A stretch of 64,000 bases of DNA, from contig NZ_AP026683.1 in the NCBI RefSeq assembly GCF_025997995.1, positions 496,501-560,500 of the forward strand, given 5' to 3'. Origin of the DNA: Sediminibacterium sp. TEGAF015. Lineage in GTDB: Bacteria > Bacteroidota > Bacteroidia > Chitinophagales > Chitinophagaceae. Position numbers and translations under genes: made by a program. The notes beneath the pieces are model-generated. The model had not been told where the DNA came from. It made no database searches and was given only the letters and a program-made list of their open reading frames with translations. How positions within the stretch are numbered: the first letter of the stretch is position 1; each line of letters starts with the position of its first letter. Shown piece after piece: positions 24,573 through 33,610 of this stretch.

Positions 24573-26213
24573 TTTTGTTGCTTTTGACAAATCCCAGATG
24601 ATAAAATTATTGAACCAGCTACTGTTCCAGAATGTATAACGGGGAATTGCATTGCTTTTCAGTCTCTTTAAGAAATCAGCGTAATTGAGCATTTCTGGCT
24701 TGGACCACAAAACTTCACTAAGTGCAGTCATCCTGGGAAAAATCATGTAGTCCACTTTTTTTTCATTCTCCATATATTCGGTCCAAACGTTCGCTTGTCC
24801 ACCGATAATTTTAGTATCGAGGCCTTTGTCTGAAATGGATTTGGGAACAGGATTGTATCGGTACACAGCTTCCAAAGGATTATATCCGTGAATGGCAAGA
24901 CTATCTTTTGGATCCAGAGATTGATAGTGATCAAAGTAAAAAGGTTTTCCGGGGGTATTGATAACACTAAATCCTTTTGAAGCAGCTTCAATAGCTTGTT
25001 TGTCTGTACCCCAGTTCATCACAATAGTACTGGTGTCTAGATCTCCTTCGTTGATTTCATGCCAGCCGATTGTTTGTTTACCCTTGCTCTTCAGCAACTT
25101 TGCTACATATTCAATAAAATAGGTTTGTAATGCTGTTTCGTTTTTGATGCCATTCGATTTCATGAATGCCTGCGTTAGAGGATCCTGCTTCCACCATATT
25201 TTACTGCATTCATCTCCACCAACATGTATATAAGGAGAGGGGAATAAATCGGCTATTTCAGAAAATACTTTTTCCAGAAACTCAAAACTTGCTTTGGTTG
25301 GTGCAAGCACATTGTTCTGGCGATTATACATACCCCAGGTGGTAGCTACTTTCCAGGATGTATCAGGTCTTGTGCTTAGTTCCGGGTAAGCAGCTATGGC
25401 AGCCCTGCTATGTCCAGGAATATCAATTTCCGGAATAATGTTAATTCCTCTTACAGCTGCATAATCAATGATTTCTTTTATTTCAGCCTTAGTATAATAA
25501 CCCCCATATTTTTTCCCATCGTATTTAGCGGGTTGATCTTTGAAATGGCCTATTAAAGTTTCGCTTCTGTAAGCAGCGACAGTATTGAGTTTGGGATAAC
25601 TGTTTATTTCAATTCTCCAGCCCTGATCATCTGTTAAGTGCCAATGAAATGTATTGAATTTGTGAAAGGTTAAATAGTCAATGTATTTTTTGATATAGGA
25701 TACTGGAAAAATATGACGTACTACATCCAGATGCATACCTCTGTAAGAAAACCGGGGTTCATCTTCAATGAATACGGGTTTTACTGAAACGTTATTTTGT
25801 TTTTCCAATGGCATTAACTGTAGCAAACTCTGAATACCATTGATAAGCCCTCTAACTCCTTCAAATTCAATTCCTATTTTTTCAGCATGAATGGTAATTC
25901 TGTACTTCTCATTCGTTAACTGACTGTTATGCACCAGATAAATACCTTTCTCCTTTTTAATTAGTGAATTTGGGTTAAAAGCTGAAACAGTTACCCTGAT
26001 GCCAGTTTGTTTTTCTATTGCTTGACTCAGGTATTCAGCCTGATCTGAAAATGTTTTATCAGCGAATATGACGGTAGACGCATTCACAAGAAAAGGTTTT
26101 GAAGCAGATGGATAACTGATAAAATGCGGCTTAGGAATGATTTCATCAGCAGTTTGCGCCTGCAAGCTAACCGCTATCAACAAGCTGAATAATAGAGTAT
26201 TTAGTTTTTTCAT
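24570..26213 (-). CDS. Beta-N-acetylhexosaminidase, glycoside hydrolase family 20 (copy 2)
   Basis: The ATG at 26213 gives a clean signal peptide (MKKLNTLLFSLLIAVSLQAQ); an in-frame form starting 26 codons earlier would bury it. An N-terminal GH20b-like domain is followed by the catalytic barrel with YRGMHLDVVRHIFPVSYIKK, HLTDDQGWRIEINSYPKL, PEIDIPGHSRAAIAAYPELS and IHVGGDECSKIWW, where Asp-Glu is the catalytic pair. It is 547 residues. It is clearly related to the copy at 13223-14881 but diverged throughout, so it is an old paralogue, perhaps with different linkage or glycan preference. It stands alone here and is divergent from the cyclo-ligase gene. Confidence 0.92.
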   Translation of the reverse strand: MKKLNTLLFSLLIAVSLQAQTADEIIPKPHFISYPSASKPFLVNASTVIFADKTFSDQAEYLSQAIEKQTGIRVTVSAFNPNSLIKKEKGIYLVHNSQLTNEKYRITIHAEKIGIEFEGVRGLINGIQSLLQLMPLEKQNNVSVKPVFIEDEPRFSYRGMHLDVVRHIFPVSYIKKYIDYLTFHKFNTFHWHLTDDQGWRIEINSYPKLNTVAAYRSETLIGHFKDQPAKYDGKKYGGYYTKAEIKEIIDYAAVRGINIIPEIDIPGHSRAAIAAYPELSTRPDTSWKVATTWGMYNRQNNVLAPTKASFEFLEKVFSEIADLFPSPYIHVGGDECSKIWWKQDPLTQAFMKSNGIKNETALQTYFIEYVAKLLKSKGKQTIGWHEINEGDLDTSTIVMNWGTDKQAIEAASKGFSVINTPGKPFYFDHYQSLDPKDSLAIHGYNPLEAVYRYNPVPKSISDKGLDTKIIGGQANVWTEYMENEKKVDYMIFPRMTALSEVLWSKPEMLNYADFLKRLKSNAIPRYTFWNSSWFNNFIIWDLSKATK

Positions 26214-26307
26214 GATATTGGAAAGGGACTTGGTTTGGTAAAAATATAAAATTGGAGGGTTTATAGGTAAATTGCATTGCTGTATTTGCAAAAACTAAAT
26301 AACAGGA

Positions 26308-26874
26308 ATGAATAAATCTCAAATCAGAGAAATCTATTTGCAAAAGAGAAAAGCACTGCATGGCCCAGAACAACTTAAAATGGATGATTTGTTGTTGATT
26401 CAGTTTCAGCAATTTTCATTTGAGGGCATTGCGACGGTTTTATCCTATTGGCCAATGCCGCATAAGGCAGAACCCAATACCCATTTATTTAATGGATATC
26501 TAAGGCATATGATACCCAATTTGCAACTGGCTTATCCTGTAATTAAAGATGAAACTAAAATGGAAGCAATACGCATTAATGAGGATACCGTATATGCTTC
26601 CAATGCGTTGGGTATAACAGAGCCTAAAGAAGGAGACAGGATAGAGTTGAAAGACATTGATTTAGTGTTGGTTCCTTTACTTGTTTTTGATCAAGAAGGT
26701 TATAGAGTAGGTTTTGGCAAAGGATATTATGATCGGTTTTTAGCTGAAAACTCAGCTCATACTATACTGATGGGCTTTTCTTATTTTGATCCCATCCCTT
26801 TGATTAGCGACACCCATGAATTTGATATACCTTTACATATAGGGATTACCCCTAATCGTATTTATGAATTTTAA
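26308..26874 (+). CDS. 5-formyltetrahydrofolate cyclo-ligase
   Basis: Converts 5-formyl-THF to 5,10-methenyl-THF with ATP, returning this folate form to one-carbon metabolism. The protein is 188 residues, the family's usual size. It begins with the conserved IREIYLQKRKAL and contains VLVPLLVFDQEGYRVGFGKG followed by YYDRFL, the family signature for ATP and folate binding. Its stop overlaps the start of lpxK by 11 bases, and lpxK in turn overlaps rnr, so the three are translated from one message. No functional link between the three is evident. Confidence 0.92.
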   Translation: MNKSQIREIYLQKRKALHGPEQLKMDDLLLIQFQQFSFEGIATVLSYWPMPHKAEPNTHLFNGYLRHMIPNLQLAYPVIKDETKMEAIRINEDTVYASNALGITEPKEGDRIELKDIDLVLVPLLVFDQEGYRVGFGKGYYDRFLAENSAHTILMGFSYFDPIPLISDTHEFDIPLHIGITPNRIYEF

Positions 26875-27973
26875 TACCCTATTTCTTAAATCTTTCAGAG
26901 TATTGCTATTGCCATTAGCAGCTTTGTATGGATTAATCATTGTCATCAGGAATCGATTGTTTGACAAGCAGATATTAAAATCTGCAGAATTTAATTTCCC
27001 CATCATCTGTGTAGGTAATCTTGCAGTAGGAGGAACTGGTAAATCACCTATGGTAGAATACCTTTTGACATTATTGAGTCCGAAATTTAAAATGGCTACT
27101 TTAAGCAGGGGATATAAGCGTAGAACAAAGGGATATGCATTAGCTAACGATACAACAACTGCTCTTGAAATTGGGGATGAACCGATGCAGTTTGCACTGA
27201 AGTTCCCGAATGTTGCAGTGGCAGTTGGAGAAGAAAGAATTGTAGCAATCCCGCATTTATTACAAGATCATCCGGATTTACAGGGAATCATTTTAGACGA
27301 CGCTTTTCAGCACCGTACAGTAAAAGCCGGATTTAATATATTGCTTACCGAATACAATAATTTGTATACCAGCGACTTCTTCTTGCCAACAGGTGATTTG
27401 AGAGATGAATGGGCTTCAGCCAAACGTGCGCAGGTTATTATTGTTACCAAGTGCCCTTCAGATTTAAATGAATCAGCAAAAGAAGCCATCATTAAAGACT
27501 TGATGCCACTTCCTGAACAGCGTGTATATTTCAGTACAATTGAATATGGTATTCCTTATCATATTTGTGATGCCAATATTCAATATGCCATTAATTCTCT
27601 AGATGAAGTGATGCTGGTTTGTGGAATTGCTAATCCCAAACCATTAAAAGATTATTTATTGCAAAAGGCTAAGACCTATTATCAGCAGGATTATGCGGAC
27701 CATCATATTTTTTCAATTGACGATTTAAAAGAGATCAAACAACTGTATGATGAAATTTCGGCTGAGAGAAAGCTGATTGTTACCACAGAGAAAGACGCGG
27801 TACGACTAATCAAATTCAAGGAAGAACTGAAGTCGATGCCTTTTTTTGTAATCCCAATCCGACATAGGATTTTATTTGACGAATCCTGGCAACTGAATGA
27901 TCAGTTGATTAAATTTATCCAACATTTTCCGTTTAAACCCATCACCGCCGAACATGAGCTCGAAAAAGCCTAA
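26864..27973 (+). CDS. lpxK: Tetraacyldisaccharide 4'-kinase
   Basis: Phosphorylates the 4' position of the lipid A precursor at the inner membrane. It starts with a hydrophobic helix (VLLLPLAALYGLIIVIRNRL), as expected for membrane-bound LpxK, followed by CVGNLAVGGTGKSPMVEYLL with the P-loop. Further family motifs are LSRGYKRRTKGYALAND, IGDEPMQFALKFP, VAVGEERIVAI and ILDDAFQHRTVKAGFNILLT. It is 369 residues. It shows that the organism makes phosphorylated lipid A. The gene overlaps its neighbours on both sides, with 11 bases shared with the cyclo-ligase and 20 with rnr. Confidence 0.94.
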   Translation: MNFNTLFLKSFRVLLLPLAALYGLIIVIRNRLFDKQILKSAEFNFPIICVGNLAVGGTGKSPMVEYLLTLLSPKFKMATLSRGYKRRTKGYALANDTTTALEIGDEPMQFALKFPNVAVAVGEERIVAIPHLLQDHPDLQGIILDDAFQHRTVKAGFNILLTEYNNLYTSDFFLPTGDLRDEWASAKRAQVIIVTKCPSDLNESAKEAIIKDLMPLPEQRVYFSTIEYGIPYHICDANIQYAINSLDEVMLVCGIANPKPLKDYLLQKAKTYYQQDYADHHIFSIDDLKEIKQLYDEISAERKLIVTTEKDAVRLIKFKEELKSMPFFVIPIRHRILFDESWQLNDQLIKFIQHFPFKPITAEHELEKA

Positions 27974-29915
27974 ATCCAAACAAAAAAGTAAAGCCAAAAC
28001 GATTACGGTTCATACACCAAAAGGAAGGCTGGAAGTTACCCGTTCTGGAATGGGGTATGTAATTATAGATGATGAAGCCGGTGATGTATTGGTTAAACCC
28101 AATGATTTCCTGACAGCCTTGCATGGAGATATTGTGAGGGTTAAAATTATTAAGGAGAATAGCAGAACAGGTAAAAGAGAAGGAAAGATTGTAGAAGTGG
28201 TTTCCAGGAAGCAAACGGAATTTATTGGGCATTTACAAGTGTCTGCACATCATGCTTTTTTTGTGCCTGATTCAGATAAGCCCATGCCAGATTTGTATAT
28301 ACCGCTTCAAGCTATAAATGGCGCAAAGCATAAGGATAAAGTTCTGGTTCGATTGGTTCGCTGGGAAAAAGATGATAAAAAACCGGTAGGTGAAGTAGTT
28401 AGCATTTTGGAAAATGATAGTCCGAATGATGCCGCTATGAAAGAAATTTTAACCGAAGCAGGATTTCCGATTTCATTTCCCGACGAAGTGATGGAAGAAG
28501 CCGGGAGGTTACCGGATATTATTGGTGAAGAGGAAGTTGCCAGGCGAAAAGATTGCAGAAATGTATTAACCTTCACGATTGATCCTGTGGATGCAAAGGA
28601 TTTTGATGATGCCATTTCTATCAGGAAATTAGGAGACGATAAATACGAGATAGGCGTACATATTGCTGACGTGAGTCATTATGTAACACCTGATACAGCA
28701 TTGGATGAAGAAGCTTACAAAAGAGCAACATCAGTTTACTTGCCAGACCGTGTGAATCCAATGTTGCCGGAACATATATCCAATCAGCTTTGTTCCTTAA
28801 GACCAAATGAAGACAAACTAACTTTCTCTGCCATCTTTCAGATGAATACACAAGGTGAAGTGAAACAATACTGGCTGGGAAGAACAGTCATTCATTCCGA
28901 TCATCGTTATACTTATGAAGACGTACAGCAAATCATAGAAACCAAGGAGGGGCTTCACAAAGAGGAAATTCTTCTGTTAAATGATATTGCGCAGAAACTA
29001 AGGAAGAAACGTTTTAGCAAGGGGGCAATTAATTTTTCTTCTCAGGAAGTCCGGTTTAAACTAGATGAAAAAGGAACTCCCATTGGAATTGTAGTAAAAG
29101 AAAGTAAAGAGTCTCATCAACTAATTGAAGAATTGATGTTGCTGGCAAATAGAACAGTAGCAGAGAACATTGCCAAGAAGTCTGTGAACGGGAAACCAAT
29201 TCCTTTCCCTTACCGTGTGCATGATCAGCCAGATGAAGAAAAGTTGGCACCCTTTATTCAATATGCCAAAAGATATGGTCATGGATTTGATATAAGCAGC
29301 CCAATAGCTATTGCACATAGCTTTAATCAAATGCTGAAAGATGCTGCCGGTAAACCGGAACAACATGTGTTGGAACAACTGGGAATCAGAACGATGGCCA
29401 AAGCGATTTATACGCCTGAGAATATAGGGCATTACGGATTGGCTTTTGAACACTATTGTCACTTTACATCTCCCATCCGAAGGTATCCCGATGTTTTGGT
29501 ACATAGGGTACTGCAGTCTGTTTTAGACGATGCTCCAAAAGCAGACAAGAAGATGGCGGAGAAATGCAAACATTCCAGTGAAAGAGAAAGAGCTGCGATG
29601 GAATGCGAAAGAGCCGGTAATAAATACAAGCAGGTAGAATTTTTACAGGGCTTTATTGGTGAAAGTTTTGAAGGGGTTGTAAGTGGGGTTACCAGTTTCG
29701 GTTTTTTTGTAGAAACAATTGAACACAAATGTGAGGGCTTGGTAAGTATTGTAAGCCTGAGTGATTACGATGATTTCAGATTAGTGGAATCAGAATATAG
29801 TTTGGTTGGCAGAAGAAGCGGACGCATATTCAAAATGGGAGATAAAGTAACGGTTCGATTGGTAGCGGCCAATCTGGAAAAGCGTCAATTGGATTTTGAA
29901 TGGGAATTGGGTTAG
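27954..29915 (+). CDS. rnr: Ribonuclease R (RNB/S1 exoribonuclease)
   Basis: A 3'-to-5' exoribonuclease that degrades structured RNA. A lysine-rich start is followed by OB-fold cold-shock-like domains (residues about 18-190), then the RNB catalytic domain with TIDPVDAKDFDDAISIRK, which carries the magnesium-binding aspartates, and HIADVSHYV. Next come HYCHFTSPIRRYPDVLVHR and a C-terminal S1 domain (GESFEGVVSGVTSFGFFVE) ending near residue 650. At 653 residues it is shorter than E. coli RNase R (813), mainly because the N-terminal helix-turn-helix and the basic tail are missing; RNase II-like relatives are excluded by the overall order. It overlaps lpxK by 20 bases. Confidence 0.92.
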   Translation: MSSKKPKSKQKSKAKTITVHTPKGRLEVTRSGMGYVIIDDEAGDVLVKPNDFLTALHGDIVRVKIIKENSRTGKREGKIVEVVSRKQTEFIGHLQVSAHHAFFVPDSDKPMPDLYIPLQAINGAKHKDKVLVRLVRWEKDDKKPVGEVVSILENDSPNDAAMKEILTEAGFPISFPDEVMEEAGRLPDIIGEEEVARRKDCRNVLTFTIDPVDAKDFDDAISIRKLGDDKYEIGVHIADVSHYVTPDTALDEEAYKRATSVYLPDRVNPMLPEHISNQLCSLRPNEDKLTFSAIFQMNTQGEVKQYWLGRTVIHSDHRYTYEDVQQIIETKEGLHKEEILLLNDIAQKLRKKRFSKGAINFSSQEVRFKLDEKGTPIGIVVKESKESHQLIEELMLLANRTVAENIAKKSVNGKPIPFPYRVHDQPDEEKLAPFIQYAKRYGHGFDISSPIAIAHSFNQMLKDAAGKPEQHVLEQLGIRTMAKAIYTPENIGHYGLAFEHYCHFTSPIRRYPDVLVHRVLQSVLDDAPKADKKMAEKCKHSSERERAAMECERAGNKYKQVEFLQGFIGESFEGVVSGVTSFGFFVETIEHKCEGLVSIVSLSDYDDFRLVESEYSLVGRRSGRIFKMGDKVTVRLVAANLEKRQLDFEWELG

Positions 29916-29953
29916 TTCAATATTTTTTTTCAACTAAATATAACCCCCGATGC

Positions 29954-30676
29954 TTACCAACCGCTAGCTAATACATCGGCTAAGTGCATCATCTGAAGGT
30001 TTTTGCTTTCGTGTTTAGCGCATCCGTCTATGTGCATAAGGCAACTCATATCTGTACTAATGAGTACAGTGGCTCCGGTATCTGCTGCATTGTTTACTTT
30101 CTGACTACCCATGGCAATACTAATAGGCTCAAATTTTACAGCGAATGTACCTCCAAATCCACAACAGGTTTCCACATCGTTCATTTCCTTTAATTCAAGT
30201 CCGTTAACACGGCTTAATAGTAAACGAGGCTCCTGTTTAATTTTACATTCTCTTAATGCTGCACAGCTATCATGGTAGGTGGCTGTGGCTTCCAGGCTGG
30301 CACCAAAATCGATTTGCTTTAGCACATTTACCAGAAAGTCGGAGAATTCAAAGATTCTGGTTCCTATTTTAGATGCTTGGTTTTTGTAAGCAGAATTTTC
30401 AAATAACTGTGGGTAGTAGTTTTTTACAAATCCTACACAGCTTGCACTTGGGGCTACAATGTAATCGGCCCCTTCAAAGTCTTGTAGAAATTTAGTGCAA
30501 ACTTCCTTGGCTTCTCCATGAAATCCTGCATTGAAAGCAGGTTGTCCGCAACAGGTCTGCGAAGCATTGTAATGTACCGTGCAGCCTGCTTTACGCAGTA
30601 CTTTTACCATATTGAAAGCTACATTGGGATATAGCTGATCTATAAAGCAGGGGACAAATATTTGAACGTTCATCAA
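29954..30676 (-). CDS. Cysteine-rich (CCG) Fe-S oxidoreductase subunit, LutA/LldE-like
   Basis: The protein has the duplicated CCG domain: PCFIDQLYPNVAFNMVKVL, then QTCCGQPAFNAGFHGEA for the first copy, and ATYHDSCAALRECKIKQEP and ETCCGFGGTFAVKFEPIS for the second. In LutA/LldE these bind an iron-sulfur cluster in the three-subunit L-lactate oxidising enzyme. At 240 residues it matches that subunit. LutB and LutC are not beside it, so it may work with partners elsewhere or as another CCG electron carrier. It follows ribH by two bases on the same strand. Confidence 0.85.
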   Translation of the reverse strand: MMNVQIFVPCFIDQLYPNVAFNMVKVLRKAGCTVHYNASQTCCGQPAFNAGFHGEAKEVCTKFLQDFEGADYIVAPSASCVGFVKNYYPQLFENSAYKNQASKIGTRIFEFSDFLVNVLKQIDFGASLEATATYHDSCAALRECKIKQEPRLLLSRVNGLELKEMNDVETCCGFGGTFAVKFEPISIAMGSQKVNNAADTGATVLISTDMSCLMHIDGCAKHESKNLQMMHLADVLASGW

Positions 30677-30678
30677 AA

Positions 30679-31158
30679 TTATTTTAGGGATCGATTCAGT
30701 TGAATCATTTTCAATGCTGTGATAGCAGATTCTTCTCCTTTATGTCCATGAACTCCTCCAATTCTTTCGAAGGCTTGTTGTTCGTTCAAAACGGTTAAGA
30801 CCCCGAAAATAACCGGTACGTCAATTTGCAGGTTCAATTGCATAATTCCATCCGTTACGCCCTTGCATACATAGTCGAAATGAGGTGTATCGCCCTGTAT
30901 TACGGCACCTAAAACAATGTATGCATCAGCTGTGCGTTTAGAGTAGGCATAATGTTGCTTAACACCAAATGGTAATTCAAAAGCGCCGGGTACTACCAGG
31001 CTTTTTACAGTAACACCCGCATCTTTCAAAACTTTCTTAGCACCTTTTTCCAAAGCGTTGATGATGGTACTGTTCCATTCTGTTTTAACGATAACAACAA
31101 AGGCATCCTCCGGTGCGGGGATGCCTTTGATTAATAAATTATTTCCTTTTGTAGCCAT
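30679..31158 (-). CDS. ribH: 6,7-dimethyl-8-ribityllumazine synthase
   Basis: Condenses 5-amino-6-ribitylamino-uracil with 3,4-dihydroxybutanone 4-phosphate in riboflavin synthesis. Family motifs are FVVIVKTEWNSTIINALEKG, VVPGAFELPFGVK, YIVLGAVIQGDTPHFDYVCK with the catalytic histidine, and PVIFGVLTVLNEQQAFERIG. The length of 159 residues is standard and the enzyme forms a multimeric shell. It shares its first base with the stop of the upstream TPR gene (31158), so translation is coupled. No FMN riboswitch is visible, which is expected because the gene lies inside an operon. Other rib genes are not in the window. Confidence 0.95.
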   Translation of the reverse strand: MATKGNNLLIKGIPAPEDAFVVIVKTEWNSTIINALEKGAKKVLKDAGVTVKSLVVPGAFELPFGVKQHYAYSKRTADAYIVLGAVIQGDTPHFDYVCKGVTDGIMQLNLQIDVPVIFGVLTVLNEQQAFERIGGVHGHKGEESAITALKMIQLNRSLK

Positions 31159-31847
31159 TATTCAGCAAGGTCATTTTTTTCGTTGCTAAGACGATAAATG
31201 TATTTATCGGCCTGAAACCCTTTATCTGTTTTAGGAAACTTGTTTTTTATTTCTTTGTACAATTCCAATGCTTCAGCAGTCTTACCAGTAGACTCTAGTA
31301 AAAGCGCAGCACGGAATAAGTATTCTGAAGAGTTGTTTTCATCTTCAACAAAAGTGGCGGCTGCTTTTTTGTAAGCTTCTACAGCTTCCTCTTTTTTATT
31401 TAATTCAGCATAAGCATCACCTAAACAACCGGTAGCCAATAACTGGATTTGCTTTGCATCTGTTGAAAAATCTTTTAAGTGTTTTACTGCATTTTCAAAC
31501 TCACCTAGTTTAAGGTAGCTGATACCTGCATAATAATGCGCAAGGTTGGCAGACTTGGTACCTCCAAAATTGCTGATTACATTTAATACCCCCTTGTATT
31601 GACCGTCACCATTCAATACGAGTCTGGATGAATCCATTGCAAAGTATTGTTCAGCCTTAAATAAGGCTTCTGCTGCTTTTTCTTCTTTTGGTTTTACTAC
31701 ATATTGCTGGTATGCGAACCAACCACCGCCAATAACCAATACAGCTGCTATTGCCAGTAATAAAGGTTTTTGAATTTTTGAAAAAGTGGTTTCCAGTTTA
31801 TGTGATGCCTCTTGGGTTACAACTTCAGGCGCTTGTTTTTCGCTCAT
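31158..31847 (-). CDS. Membrane-anchored tetratricopeptide protein, YfgM-like
   Basis: The 229-residue protein has a short cytoplasmic N-terminus, one membrane helix (PLLLAIAAVLVIGGGWFAYQQ, residues about 28-48) and a tail of tetratricopeptide repeats facing the periplasm. Repeat units are seen around NLAHYYAGISYLKLGEFENA, LATGCLGDAYAELNKKEEAV and FRAALLLESTGKTAEALELY. This layout matches YfgM, which helps in periplasmic folding and contacts the Sec machinery in E. coli. In Bacteroidota the same kind of protein often precedes ribH, as here. The stop overlaps ribH by one base. Confidence 0.8.
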   Translation of the reverse strand: MSEKQAPEVVTQEASHKLETTFSKIQKPLLLAIAAVLVIGGGWFAYQQYVVKPKEEKAAEALFKAEQYFAMDSSRLVLNGDGQYKGVLNVISNFGGTKSANLAHYYAGISYLKLGEFENAVKHLKDFSTDAKQIQLLATGCLGDAYAELNKKEEAVEAYKKAAATFVEDENNSSEYLFRAALLLESTGKTAEALELYKEIKNKFPKTDKGFQADKYIYRLSNEKNDLAE

Positions 31848-31873
31848 TCTATTTGATTATTCGGTTTAGTAAA

Positions 31874-32869
31874 TTAGTCAACAATAAAAGGGTAGTTCTG
31901 GTCAATGTACACATCTTTCAATACTTCATCATCACTTGGCCATGGACTTTCTTCCGCAAATTTAACAGATTCATCCACCATTGCATTCACTCTGGCATCT
32001 ATGGCATCCAGTTCAGCCTGTGTAGCAAATCCGTTGTCCAAAATGGTATTCGCAACTTTGGTTATTGGATCCTGGTCTTTGTATTCTTCTACTTCTTCCT
32101 TGGATCTGTATTTTTGAGGATCTGATACGGAATGTCCTTTATATCGGTAGGTCTTCATTTCTAAAAGGGTAGGACCATCTCCCTCTCTTGCTCTTTTTAC
32201 AGCTCTTGCAACTGCATCATGCACAGCTTCCGCAGTCATTCCGTCAACTTTATCTGCAGGCATTTCATATGCATCAGCCAGTTTGTAAATATCAATTACG
32301 TTACTGGTTCTTTCAATAGAAGTACCCATTGCATAATTGTTATTCTCACAAATGAAAATCACTGGTAATTTCCAAAGCATAGCCAGGTTAAAGGTTTCGT
32401 GTAGCATACCCTGACGAGCAGCACCGTCTCCAAAATAACATAGAACCACATTTTGGGTACCTCTGTATTTTTCAGCGAAGGCCAAACCCGCACCTGTGCC
32501 AATTTGTGCCCCCACAATTCCGTGACCTCCAAAGAATTTATGCTCTACACTAAAGAAGTGCATACTTCCTCCTTTTCCTTTAGCACATCCGGTTGCTTTA
32601 CCGTACAATTCTGCCATACAAGCGTTGGCAGAAACACCCTTGGCAAGAGCAAGGCCATGATCACGATAAGCTGTAATAAATGGGTCATCAGCCTGCGTAG
32701 CAGTCATACAACCTGCAGCAATGGCTTCCTGTCCCACGTAAGCATGGAAAAATCCTCGAATTTTTCCTGCCATTTTATACATTTCTTCGGCTTTTAATTC
32801 GAACTGACGAATTAATTGCATTAGCTCATACCAATAGAGGTAGGTTTCTTTAGAAAACTTTGTAGACAC
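31874..32869 (-). CDS. pdhA: Pyruvate dehydrogenase E1 component, alpha subunit
   Basis: The alpha subunit of the thiamine-diphosphate E1 enzyme that feeds acetyl-CoA synthesis. Motifs include RGFFHAYVGQEAIAAGCM, the GHGIVGAQIGTGAGLAFAEK stretch, the TPP-binding CYFGDGAARQGMLHETFNLA with ENNNYAMGTS, and the YRYKGHSVSDPQKYRSKEEV loop. It starts at GTG (32869), which fits the family N-terminus, and is 331 residues. The beta subunit and E2 genes are not next to it, so the complex is encoded at several loci. It is followed by the TPR-ribH-lutA-like genes after 26 bases. A -7 box lies 18 bases upstream. Confidence 0.94.
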   Translation of the reverse strand: MSTKFSKETYLYWYELMQLIRQFELKAEEMYKMAGKIRGFFHAYVGQEAIAAGCMTATQADDPFITAYRDHGLALAKGVSANACMAELYGKATGCAKGKGGSMHFFSVEHKFFGGHGIVGAQIGTGAGLAFAEKYRGTQNVVLCYFGDGAARQGMLHETFNLAMLWKLPVIFICENNNYAMGTSIERTSNVIDIYKLADAYEMPADKVDGMTAEAVHDAVARAVKRAREGDGPTLLEMKTYRYKGHSVSDPQKYRSKEEVEEYKDQDPITKVANTILDNGFATQAELDAIDARVNAMVDESVKFAEESPWPSDDEVLKDVYIDQNYPFIVD

Positions 32870-32887
32870 TTTTCAAAATTTTGATGG

Positions 32888-32895
32888 CAAATATA
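32888..32895 (-). promoter_or_regulatory. -7 box of pdhA
   Basis: Reverse-strand TATATTTG, an exact TAnnTTTG, ends 18 bases before the GTG start. The predicted leader is about 13 bases. Confidence 0.55.
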
Positions 32896-32916
32896 GGGGT
32901 TATCCTTGATAGTTCC

Positions 32917-33393
32917 CTACCCAGCGTATTCCCCAACCATATGTTCTTCAGGAGGATATGGAATACGAATAGTGCTGAGGTATTGTTCCTCTAAAATATC
33001 AGCAAATGTGGAGAAGTATAGAATAACATCTTCCCTCTGATTTCTCTTCAGCCACCTAAAACCGCCGGGTAATTTATCCAATACAGTTCGGTCGTCTAAG
33101 TATTCCAGGTGATGGATATCTGAAGGTGTGAGTCCAATATCCGTAAGTTTTTTAATTAGCAGGTTCACAGGTGTATTGCTAACCGGGCAAAATTCTTCAG
33201 CTAGTTCAGTCCACTCCCCAAAGCCTGTATGTGCGTAGGTTAGTATTTCTTCCTTGCTCACATTGGCTACCACCTGCAATAAATTGCCACAGTTGCAGGC
33301 TCCATGGTTGCCCCATGCATAAGGGGCACCGTTTGCCAGATGCTTGGCCGTTTGTCTTAACACGTCTACTAAAACCAGATTCGGATGCGCCAT
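32917..33393 (-). CDS. Conserved-looking protein of unknown function (158 residues)
   Basis: I do not recognise this family. The protein is soluble with no signal peptide. Its N-terminal helix (LVLVDVLRQTAKHLANGAPY) is followed by WGNHGACNCGNLLQ, where a CxC pair and a preceding histidine could bind a metal or cluster, and by CPVSNTPVNLLIKKLTDIGL. The C-terminal half contains RWLKRNQREDVILYFSTFAD and ends PPEEHMVGEYAG. It stands alone upstream of pdhA, which has its own -7 box in the gap between them. Composition looks like that of a real cytosolic protein. Confidence 0.65.
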   Translation of the reverse strand: MAHPNLVLVDVLRQTAKHLANGAPYAWGNHGACNCGNLLQVVANVSKEEILTYAHTGFGEWTELAEEFCPVSNTPVNLLIKKLTDIGLTPSDIHHLEYLDDRTVLDKLPGGFRWLKRNQREDVILYFSTFADILEEQYLSTIRIPYPPEEHMVGEYAG

Positions 33394-33610
33394 ATCTTTT
33401 TACTTTTCAAATTAACAAGCTTGTCTTAGAAAAAGTTGATTGTAACAGCAAATTAAAACCGGGGTAATTCTCTTAGCAAAATTGTGCAAGGCAATCTAAA
33501 AATAGTTGCCGATTTACTCAACATGGCTACCACTCATCCCTAATTTAACAAACATCCTGCAACCTTTTTCTTGTTTATTAGTTAGGTATAAAAAATTAAA
33601 CAAAAAATTT

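Noticed and set aside
29912-29937. Inverted repeat TTAGTT/AACTAA after rnr
   Set aside because: The stem is only six A/T-rich pairs and includes the stop codon, so it is too weak to call a terminator.
31159-31200. FMN riboswitch before ribH
   Set aside because: ribH starts inside the stop of the previous gene, so there is no leader to hold one.
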